Source: Deltaproteobacteria bacterium
GTDB lineage: Bacteria > Desulfobacterota > Desulfobacteria > Desulfobacterales > SURF-7
Assembly: GCA_019307665.1 (NCBI GenBank)
Contig: JAFDJC010000053.1
Location: forward strand, 1-14,119
Direction of reading: 5' to 3'
Length of the DNA stretch: 14,119 nucleotides
The notes under the pieces are model-generated. The model was given only the letters and a program-made list of their open reading frames with translations. It did no database searches and was not told the DNA's origin. Shown piece by piece: positions 5,825 to 12,627 of this stretch; position 1 is the first letter of the stretch, and each line of letters opens with the position of its first letter. A program made the position numbers and the translations under genes.

Positions 5825-7720
5825 ATGGAGAAAAAACAAATGAACGGTTATGCAGGCAAAATCCTTTTTATTGATCTGACATCAGGACAGATTCAGGCAA
5901 AACCTCTTGATATGGCTTTTGCCAAAGAGAATATAGGCGGCCTTGGTTTCGGCACCAGGTTATTTTTGAATGCCATTAAGGAGAAACCGGATTTTGATGC
6001 ATTGTCTGCCGACAATCCATTTGTTTTGATGACCGGTCCTTTAACCGGCATGCTCATGGATGGTGTGGCGAGATGGACGGTCTGTGCGAAATCTCCATTA
6101 ACAGGCTTCTACGGTGATGCCAATGTCGGCGGCTACTTTGGCGCGAATCTCAAGTTTGCCGGGTACGACGGAATAGTTATCACAGGCGCCTCCGATCATC
6201 CGGTATTCCTTTATATAAATGATGATAAGGTTGAACTGAGAAATGCAAAGGAGTACTGGGGAAAGGATGTTTATGAAGTTACCGCAAATATGCGGTCAGA
6301 CTTTAAGGACCAATCGGCAAAAAAAGGTCAAGTCCTAAGTATCGGTCCTGCCGGTGAAAACCTTGTCGGCTTTGCATCCCTTATTCATAATAAGGGACAT
6401 GCAGCAGGCAGAACAGGCATGGGCGCTGTTTGGGGATCAAAAAAACTGAAGGCGATTTATGTGGCAGGCTCAGGAAAGCTGACACCCGCCAACCCTGACG
6501 AACTAAAAGCCCTTCGTAAAGAGCTAAAAGAAGTTTATGAAGAAAGCATCTTTATTGCTGCCATGCAATCTACCGGTACTACTTCCCATATGGATGTGGG
6601 TATCCTTTCAGGAGATATTCCCATCAAAAACTGGCAGATGACTGAATGGGACGATATCGATGAGCTTGGACCGGTCACTATTGAAGAAAGGATTTTTGCC
6701 GGGAATAAAACCTGTTTCGGTTGTGGTGTGGCGTGTAAAAAAGAAGCAGAGGTAAAAGACGGTCCATTTAAAATGAAAAAAGGACCGGCTCCTGAGTATG
6801 AAACCGTCGCTACTTTTGGAACCATGTGCCTGAACGCGAGTATTGAGTCTGTGGCCAAGGCAAATGAAATCTGTAATTGCTTTGGGATGGATACTATTTC
6901 CTGTGGATCAACCATAGCCTTTGCCATTGAATGCTTTGAAAATGGTCTGATCAGTGAAAAGGATACCGACGGTCTGGATTTGACCTGGGGAAATTCTGAA
7001 GCCATTATTGCAATGGCTGAAAAAATTGGAAAAAAAGAGGGCTTTGGCGCCATTCTGGCCCAGGGAAGCGCCAAGGCAGCAGAGCATATTGGCGGCAATG
7101 CTTCAGATTTTCTTACCACGGTAAAAGGGCTTGAGGCGCCGATGCATGATCCCAGGAGCGCCCATGGTTATGGACTGGCTTATGGTGTTTCTCCGCGTGG
7201 AGCCTGCCATGAAGCAAGTCTTACCTTTGACGTGGAAGGCGGTTCCATGTTCATTCCGGAAATTCCGGAACTTGCCGACGATCTGCCTGAAGGAAGCGAA
7301 GGCCGGGCAAAGCTGAATGTCGCAACCCAGGATTATGGAATGTTTTTTTCCAGTTGTGCAATATTCTGCAACTTGGGTGCCTCACCGCTGAATGCCACAC
7401 AGGCGGTATCAATGCTGAACCATGTCACCGGTTTTGAGTACACTATTGAAGATGTAATGAAGATTGGCAGGAAGTTATGGTATTTGAAGCGCGGTCTGAC
7501 CAACCTGTTCGGCGCCGGAGCTTCGGAAGATAAGCTTCCTAAAAGACTGATGACGCCAATGGAGGAAGGGCCGAGCGAAGGAAGCGTGCCTGACATGGAT
7601 CTGATGCTGAAAGAGTTTTATGAAATGCGTGGACTTGATGAGGACGGAATTCCCGGAAAAAAGGTTTTAACCGATCTTGGCCTGGATGAACTTGCGAAAC
7701 TACTTTCCAATAAGATGTAG
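5825..7720 (+). CDS. Aldehyde:ferredoxin oxidoreductase (tungsten/molybdopterin AOR family)
   Basis: This 631-residue member of the AOR family oxidises aldehydes to carboxylic acids with ferredoxin, or the reverse, using a bis-pterin W (or Mo) and one [4Fe-4S] cluster. The N-terminal domain shows the signature ARWTVCAKSPLTGFYGDANV and GGYFGANLKFAGYDGIVITG (about 82-121). Cluster ligands are C297-x2-C300-x3-C304 (CFGCGVAC) and probably Cys511 or Cys515 in SSCAIFC. A pterin-binding D-x-x-x-C motif is at 356-360 (MDTISCG). Length and order are canonical. GAGG at 5813-5816 supports ATG 5825. It ends the operon with alcohol dehydrogenase and SCP2 protein, so alcohol to aldehyde to acid is the likely route, yielding NADH and reduced ferredoxin. 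Chain length and metal cannot be read from sequence. Confidence 0.94.
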   Translation: MEKKQMNGYAGKILFIDLTSGQIQAKPLDMAFAKENIGGLGFGTRLFLNAIKEKPDFDALSADNPFVLMTGPLTGMLMDGVARWTVCAKSPLTGFYGDANVGGYFGANLKFAGYDGIVITGASDHPVFLYINDDKVELRNAKEYWGKDVYEVTANMRSDFKDQSAKKGQVLSIGPAGENLVGFASLIHNKGHAAGRTGMGAVWGSKKLKAIYVAGSGKLTPANPDELKALRKELKEVYEESIFIAAMQSTGTTSHMDVGILSGDIPIKNWQMTEWDDIDELGPVTIEERIFAGNKTCFGCGVACKKEAEVKDGPFKMKKGPAPEYETVATFGTMCLNASIESVAKANEICNCFGMDTISCGSTIAFAIECFENGLISEKDTDGLDLTWGNSEAIIAMAEKIGKKEGFGAILAQGSAKAAEHIGGNASDFLTTVKGLEAPMHDPRSAHGYGLAYGVSPRGACHEASLTFDVEGGSMFIPEIPELADDLPEGSEGRAKLNVATQDYGMFFSSCAIFCNLGASPLNATQAVSMLNHVTGFEYTIEDVMKIGRKLWYLKRGLTNLFGAGASEDKLPKRLMTPMEEGPSEGSVPDMDLMLKEFYEMRGLDEDGIPGKKVLTDLGLDELAKLLSNKM

Positions 7721-7745
7721 ATAGGATTGAAATTAATATATCAGA

Positions 7746-7759
7746 TTTCTTGCAAGAAA
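7746..7759. promoter_or_regulatory. Perfect 14-bp palindrome, candidate operator of the AmmeMemoRadiSam cassette
   Basis: TTTCTTGCAAGAAA is an uninterrupted perfect palindrome lying 20 bp before the ATG of the Memo-AMMECR1 gene, in the 59-bp gap after the aldehyde oxidoreductase. With no loop it is a poor hairpin but a good dimeric-repressor site. No -35/-10 pair was convincing here, so the cassette could also be read through from upstream. Confidence 0.4.
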
Positions 7760-7779
7760 CTTACAGGCAGAGAGGGGCC

Positions 7780-9285
7780 ATGAAAAAGCCCGTTTATCTT
7801 TTTATTATTGTACTGTTCTTTTTTACAAGTTGTTTATGTTTTGTAGGAGCGGCTTTTGCAGATGCTGTCCGTAAGCCGGTATGGAAAGGTAAGTTTTATC
7901 CTGCACTGCCTTCGGAGCTGTCAAAAACAATCAAACGACTGACTGACCGGGCAAAGCAAACAGAGTTTGAGGTTCCGGCAAATACTGAATTAAGGGCGAT
8001 TATTTTGCCGCATGCAGGATATGCCTATTCAGGCTTGACAGCCGCCCATGCGTCCCTTGTGTTAAAAAAAAAACAATTTTCAAAAGTAATTGTTGCGGGT
8101 CCGGATCATCGAATCGGTTTTGTTAATGCGGCAGTCAGCAACGCTTCAATATGGGAAACTCCGCTGGGGCAAATCAATATTCATAAAGATGCCCGAAAAC
8201 TGCTAGGCATGCCTGACATCTTTCGGCATATTCCTGCGTCGGACAACCAGGAACATTCCGTGGAAGTAATCCTGCCGCTTCTTCAGTATTACATAGGCAA
8301 CTTTGATTTGGTTCCCATAGTTGTGGGGTCAAAGTTTGATATAAACCGTATAACAAATGCCATTGATTCTCTGATTGACCGGAAGACTCTGTTTGTGGCA
8401 TCCTGTGACTTGTCCCATTATCTTTCATATGAAGATGCTTGTTTAAAGGACAAAAAAACAATAGGTATGATTCTTAATCGGGAAGAAGATCAGCTTTTAA
8501 ACAGTTATAATGTAGCATGCGGAGTATCGCCGGTAGTTATTTTACTTAAGTTGGCCGACCGTTATGGATGGCAACCTGTCCTGCTTCACTATTCAAACAG
8601 TGGAGACACAGCCGGAGGGCATGATAGGGTTGTCGGATATACGACGATAGCTTTTTATGGAGATGTTTCTATGAAAAAAAAGAATGCTTCACCTGCTTCA
8701 AAAAAACGTTTCACAAAAAAACAGGGGGAAACCCTTATTAAACTAGCACGGCAAACCATTATGGAAAGGTTCGGCGACAACTTTTCAAAGCAAGATATAG
8801 ATATGATGACTGAAGCCCTGAGTGACAAAAAACTAAAAAATAATCATGCCACATTTGTCACGATTAACAAAAAAAATCAACTTCGTGGGTGTATCGGAAG
8901 CCTCACAGCTATTGAACCCCTAACGGATAGTATCAAACGGAATGCTATCAGTGCTGCGTTTCATGACCACAGGTTCTCCCCGCTTTTAGCGGAAGAGGTT
9001 GGCGAAATTGAAATAGAAGTAAGCATTCTTACCGAGCCGCAACCGCTCGAGTATACTGATGCTGAAGATCTTATAAAAAAACTTCGTCCAAAAGAAGATG
9101 GTGTTATTCTTCAAAAAGGGTCTGCCAGGGCGACCTTCCTGCCCCAAGTTTGGGATCAGCTTCCCGAGCACGAAGAGTTTCTTTCCCGCCTCTGTTCAAA
9201 AGCCGGCATGCCGCCTGATGCATGGCAAACTATAAAGCTGGACGTGTTTACCTATCAGGTTCAGTATTTTGAAGAAAAAAAGTGA
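7780..9285 (+). CDS. Memo-AMMECR1 fusion protein with signal peptide (AmmeMemoRadiSam system B+A)
   Basis: This 501-residue two-domain protein begins at ATG 7780, preceded by GAGGGG; the in-frame TTG at 7750 has no such site and would bury the signal peptide. Residues 1-27 are a Sec signal sequence (MKKPV, a long hydrophobic run, AFA|DA). Residues about 30-295 are a Memo domain. His78 (LPHAGY), His110 (GPDHR), His213 (CDLSHY) and Cys247 (VACGVSP) correspond to the metal-site residues of human MEMO1, a fold shared with class III extradiol dioxygenases, and EHSVE (158-162) is also conserved. A lysine-rich linker leads to the AMMECR1 domain (about 310-500) with LRGCIG (368-373). Memo and AMMECR1 are normally separate and cytosolic. 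Fusion plus export is notable. A lipobox reading at FTSC (Cys18) is possible but weaker. No biochemical function is established for this bacterial system. Confidence 0.9.
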   Translation: MKKPVYLFIIVLFFFTSCLCFVGAAFADAVRKPVWKGKFYPALPSELSKTIKRLTDRAKQTEFEVPANTELRAIILPHAGYAYSGLTAAHASLVLKKKQFSKVIVAGPDHRIGFVNAAVSNASIWETPLGQINIHKDARKLLGMPDIFRHIPASDNQEHSVEVILPLLQYYIGNFDLVPIVVGSKFDINRITNAIDSLIDRKTLFVASCDLSHYLSYEDACLKDKKTIGMILNREEDQLLNSYNVACGVSPVVILLKLADRYGWQPVLLHYSNSGDTAGGHDRVVGYTTIAFYGDVSMKKKNASPASKKRFTKKQGETLIKLARQTIMERFGDNFSKQDIDMMTEALSDKKLKNNHATFVTINKKNQLRGCIGSLTAIEPLTDSIKRNAISAAFHDHRFSPLLAEEVGEIEIEVSILTEPQPLEYTDAEDLIKKLRPKEDGVILQKGSARATFLPQVWDQLPEHEEFLSRLCSKAGMPPDAWQTIKLDVFTYQVQYFEEKK

Positions 9286-11371
9286 TAATGTCGTTATTCA
9301 AATAGTGATTGCCACCGGTATCACATCGGTGGCAACCCAACTCCTCACAATACGAGAATTCCTTGCCCAGTTTAGCGGCAATGAATTTGTTATCGCTCTT
9401 ATCCTTTTTAACTGGTTGATTCTCGGTGGTATCGGAACTCTATTTGCGCGCATTGTGCATGCAAGGCATAAAAAAACTGCAAGAGACCTGCTGGCATGGC
9501 TCTCTGTAGGCCTTGCAGTTTTTTCACCCCTTCAAATCCTTTTTATACGCGAATTACGTGACATTGTTTTTATCCATGGCAGTTCAGTTGGCTTTTACAG
9601 TACATTTTTCTACATTTTATTTACAATAGCGCCATATTGCCTTCTCGTTGGTTTTTTGCTGCCCTTCAGTCTATTCCATCTAAGAGATGAAATACCGGAT
9701 TTTCCTCCAGCACATATTTATATCGCCGATAACTTGGGGGACGTAGCAGGTGGGGCGCTCTTTTCTTTTGCGCTTGTCTATATTGTTACACCATTACAGG
9801 CCGCGGGAATAGCATCTCTTCCGCTTTTGGCCTCACTTATTTTTATTTTTCCCAGGAAATCCAAAAAAAGATTTTATCTTTATACCGGTATCTGCCTTGA
9901 TTTGATATTGATAGGTGTCTGTATCTTGTATGAACCAATATCCCTCGAACCCCCTGAGGGACGCCTCGTCGAATACCGCGAATCAAGGTACGGGAGAATG
10001 GAAATTCACAAAGACGATGACCTTTATACGCTTTTTTCAGATGGCATGCCGGCATTCAGCACCGGATACCAAAGCCTAGCTGAACAAGCGATTCATTTTC
10101 CCCTGTCTCAACTTGAAGGAACAGAAAAAAAAATCCTTTTAATTTCCGCCCAAGGCGGAATGATGAAACAGGTGGCAAAGTACAATCCCAGGGTTGTCGA
10201 CTACGTTGAAATAGACCCTGAAATGTCGGCTGCACTATTCAGGCATAACCTGATAAAAAAAATCCCCAACATGAACATCATTAATCGTGATGGCCGGGAG
10301 TACCTTTCCAGCACGAACAGGATATACGATGCCATAATACTGAACCTGCCTGAACCTGAAACTTTCCAGACCAACAGGTTTTTTACCGACCGCTTTTTTT
10401 CCATGGTTAAAAACCGCCTGGCCGCAAACGGCATATTCAGTTTTTCTGTAAAAGGATATGACAATTACCTTTCAGAACCTCACCAAAAAAAGGTTTCATC
10501 TCTTTTCAACACCGCTGCTATATATTTTGAACATATTATGCTTTTGCCGGGTGAAAAAATTTTTTTTCTGTGCAGTAACAATCCTATTAGCCGGGATATT
10601 CCAGCACTCTTGCGCCAAAAGGAAATCAACACAGATTTTATCAGCCGCTATTTTTACGGGAACCTGACAGGCCCTAGAATAGAAGCGCTGAGTCGCCTGA
10701 TAGACACTTCAGTTCCTCTGAACAAGGATATGTCACCGAAACTCATCAGGATTATGTTTTCCCAGTGGTTTAGCAAATTTTCCACTTCCCCTGTCTGGTT
10801 CTATGCTGTTTTCGCAGTTCTTCTTGCCATATTCCTTTTCCGTCTGCATGCCGAGGAATTTGTTCTTTTTTCAACAGGATGCATGACAATGGGAACAGAG
10901 ATAATGGTAATTTTTGCATTTCAAATATTTTTCGGATATATATATCACCAGATAGGCATTATTGTTACGGTTTTCCTTGCCGGGTTGCTTCCAGGCGCCT
11001 GGCTTGGTGACAGACTGCGCCGCAACAGCAGGAAGGTTCTTGTTTTTACGGATATAATCCTTATATTACTGGCAGGTGGTTTTATCCCTGTTTTAAGTCT
11101 CTGGGGTGATCGACTTCCGATGCTGTTTTTTCTCATATATGGTTTTATTGTATCTGTTGCCTGTGGATGCCAGTTTCCTGCAGCGCTATTCATGGGGGGA
11201 GACGATAACCCCACGGCAGCTAGGATGTTCTCAGCTGATCTTATAGGGGCTGCCTGTGGAACAATTGCTGCGAGCGTGATCTTAATTCCGTATGCCGGGA
11301 TTGAATGGACTGCAGCGGCACTTGTTTGCCTGAAAATTACAAGCCTTGTTATTGTAAGGATAAAGTCATGA
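9269..11371 (+). CDS. Polytopic membrane protein with central spermidine-synthase-like domain
   Basis: This 700-residue protein probably starts at TTG 9269, overlapping the preceding stop by 17 nt; no in-frame ATG is near and the ribosome site (AGG at 9257-9259) is weak. About seven hydrophobic segments (roughly 8-222) and about seven more (508-697) flank a soluble Rossmann-like methyltransferase/aminopropyltransferase domain (about 230-435). That domain has ISAQGGMMKQV, YVEIDPEMS, NRDGREYL and LPEPETFQTNRFFTDRFF, which match membrane-linked spermidine-synthase-like proteins. The nucleotide loop lacks the usual GGGDG. The catalytic D-x-x-D-P region reads NLPEP, so classical aminopropyl transfer is doubtful. 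The two membrane halves look like repeats of each other (IYIADNLGDVAGGAL near 150, FSADLIGAACGTIAAS near 654). It lies between the Memo-AMMECR1 and radical SAM genes, overlapping both. Confidence 0.85.
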   Translation: MKKKSDNVVIQIVIATGITSVATQLLTIREFLAQFSGNEFVIALILFNWLILGGIGTLFARIVHARHKKTARDLLAWLSVGLAVFSPLQILFIRELRDIVFIHGSSVGFYSTFFYILFTIAPYCLLVGFLLPFSLFHLRDEIPDFPPAHIYIADNLGDVAGGALFSFALVYIVTPLQAAGIASLPLLASLIFIFPRKSKKRFYLYTGICLDLILIGVCILYEPISLEPPEGRLVEYRESRYGRMEIHKDDDLYTLFSDGMPAFSTGYQSLAEQAIHFPLSQLEGTEKKILLISAQGGMMKQVAKYNPRVVDYVEIDPEMSAALFRHNLIKKIPNMNIINRDGREYLSSTNRIYDAIILNLPEPETFQTNRFFTDRFFSMVKNRLAANGIFSFSVKGYDNYLSEPHQKKVSSLFNTAAIYFEHIMLLPGEKIFFLCSNNPISRDIPALLRQKEINTDFISRYFYGNLTGPRIEALSRLIDTSVPLNKDMSPKLIRIMFSQWFSKFSTSPVWFYAVFAVLLAIFLFRLHAEEFVLFSTGCMTMGTEIMVIFAFQIFFGYIYHQIGIIVTVFLAGLLPGAWLGDRLRRNSRKVLVFTDIILILLAGGFIPVLSLWGDRLPMLFFLIYGFIVSVACGCQFPAALFMGGDDNPTAARMFSADLIGAACGTIAASVILIPYAGIEWTAAALVCLKITSLVIVRIKS

Positions 11372-12555
11372 AAAGGGTCAGCAGACGTCATTTCCTCTAT
11401 ACAGGTGCAGCATTCTGCTGCAATTCGGTTTCTGCTCAGGCTTTTCAGCTGTTTGAAAAAAAGAGTTCACAGTCAGGGCCTATAGATATAAAAGGAGGCA
11501 TCTTCAAGGGAGATGCACCAAAAAAACCCTGGAAATGGTCTTGTGAAGGTTCACACTACACAAAGATGCTCGGCAATAAGGTTGTCTGCGGCATATGCCC
11601 TCACCGATGCGTGCTTTCGCCAGGAGATCGCAGTGTATGCCGTTCCAGGGTTAATATTAAAGGGGTTTTGTACAGCCTTGTTTACGGAAACCCCTGTGCT
11701 GTGAATGTTGATCCTGTTGAAAAAAAGCCTCTTTTTCATTTCAGGCCTAAAACTTCTGTTTTCTCTCTTGCGACAACAGGGTGCAATTTCAGGTGCCTCA
11801 ACTGCCAGAACTGGGAAATATCCCAGTCAAAGCCCGATGAAGTTCGCCATGTCGAGCTATTTCCTGATGAAGCGGTTGCGGCTGCCGGGAAGTCCGGCTC
11901 CAGGTCAATCGCCTATACGTATTCCGAAGCCATAACTTTTTTTGAATACATGCTTGCAATATCCCGAATCGCCCGACAACATGGTCTTTATAACCTCTTG
12001 ATATCAAATGGATATATAAACAAAGAACCTCTGTTGGAGCTATGCACGGTTCTTGACGGCGCAAACATAAACCTAAAGGCTTTTGACGATTCTGTTTACA
12101 AAAAGTTGAACGGCGGCAGGCTTGCGCCTGTGCTTGAAACATTTAAAACATTAAATGACAATAATGTTCATTTTGAAATGACAAACCTTGTCGTTCCGGG
12201 ATATGTAGATGATGACGAGATGGTAAAAAGAATGTGTGATTGGATTTTAAAGACTCTCGGCCCTGATTATCCATTCCACTTCTTACGGTTTTCTCCAAAA
12301 TACAAGCTTGATCGCCTGCCACCCACACCTGTTTCCACTCTTACCCGTTTTCGTGAGTTGGCCATAAAGGAAGGCATAAGGTATGTTTACATTGGAAATG
12401 TACCGGGTCATGAGGGCGCCAATACATACTGCCACAATTGCGGTAAGCTGTTGATAAAAAGAGAAGGCTATTCTATTCCTGTTTACAATCTTAACGGCAG
12501 CGTGTGCAGATACTGCAAAACAAAAATTCCCGGCGTTTGGGACAAAAAAATTTAA
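11368..12555 (+). CDS. AmmeMemoRadiSam system radical SAM enzyme with twin-arginine signal
   Basis: This 395-residue protein overlaps the previous gene by ATGA, with AAGGA at 11356-11360. The radical SAM cluster motif C139-x3-C143-x2-C146 (GCNFRCLNCQNWEIS) sits in a fold related to pyruvate-formate-lyase activating enzymes. Upstream is the family's Cys-rich block C74-x2-C77-x3-C81 with C91. A C-terminal ribbon (C355-x2-C358, C380-x2-C383, ending KIPGVWD) is also characteristic. The N-terminus reads VSRRHFLYTG, then a mildly hydrophobic stretch and SAQA|F at about 25, which fits a Tat signal. Typical family members lack this extension, so export of a folded Fe-S protein is plausible but not proven. 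The enzyme would cleave SAM to a 5'-deoxyadenosyl radical. Substrate and product are unknown. Its partners are the Memo-AMMECR1 and spermidine-synthase-like proteins. Confidence 0.92.
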   Translation: MKRVSRRHFLYTGAAFCCNSVSAQAFQLFEKKSSQSGPIDIKGGIFKGDAPKKPWKWSCEGSHYTKMLGNKVVCGICPHRCVLSPGDRSVCRSRVNIKGVLYSLVYGNPCAVNVDPVEKKPLFHFRPKTSVFSLATTGCNFRCLNCQNWEISQSKPDEVRHVELFPDEAVAAAGKSGSRSIAYTYSEAITFFEYMLAISRIARQHGLYNLLISNGYINKEPLLELCTVLDGANINLKAFDDSVYKKLNGGRLAPVLETFKTLNDNNVHFEMTNLVVPGYVDDDEMVKRMCDWILKTLGPDYPFHFLRFSPKYKLDRLPPTPVSTLTRFRELAIKEGIRYVYIGNVPGHEGANTYCHNCGKLLIKREGYSIPVYNLNGSVCRYCKTKIPGVWDKKI

Positions 12556-12572
12556 AACCTGCTTGACAAAAG

Positions 12573-12600
12573 GAAACTCTTTTTGCAGTTAAAGAGTTTC
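12573..12600. promoter_or_regulatory. 10-bp-arm palindrome before the leuC-like gene
   Basis: GAAACTCTTT (12573-12582) and AAAGAGTTTC (12591-12600) are perfect inverse complements around an 8-nt loop. TATAAT follows at once (12602-12607), and TTGACA lies just upstream (12563-12568), 33 bp from it, too far for a standard pair. There is no T-run after the stem, which argues against an intrinsic terminator. An operator next to the -10 box, or a leader hairpin controlling the hydro-lyase genes, fits better. Confidence 0.45.
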
Positions 12601-12627
12601 ATATAATGTAAGCGACAAGGAGGCGTC

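Noticed and set aside
6535..7119. A 194-codon open frame on the reverse strand inside the aldehyde oxidoreductase gene
   Set aside because: It is a complement of a strongly conserved coding sequence, has no family match that I recognise and no ribosome site, so it is a shadow.
7750..7779. TTG 7750 as start of the Memo-AMMECR1 protein
   Set aside because: It lies inside the palindrome and adds ten polar residues before a signal peptide. ATG 7780 has GAGGGG just upstream.
7828..7839. Lipoprotein signal (lipobox) ending at Cys18 of the Memo-AMMECR1 protein
   Set aside because: FTSC departs from the L-x-(A/G)-C pattern and a better AFA|D signal peptidase I site follows. It is kept only as a minor alternative.
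10945..11391. A 148-codon reverse-strand frame over the end of the spermidine-synthase-like gene
   Set aside because: It is fully covered by two real forward genes with clear motifs, and its composition is not protein-like for a known family.
12563..12607. TTGACA and TATAAT as one sigma-70 promoter
   Set aside because: The spacer is 33 bp, about twice the permitted length, so they cannot be a pair.
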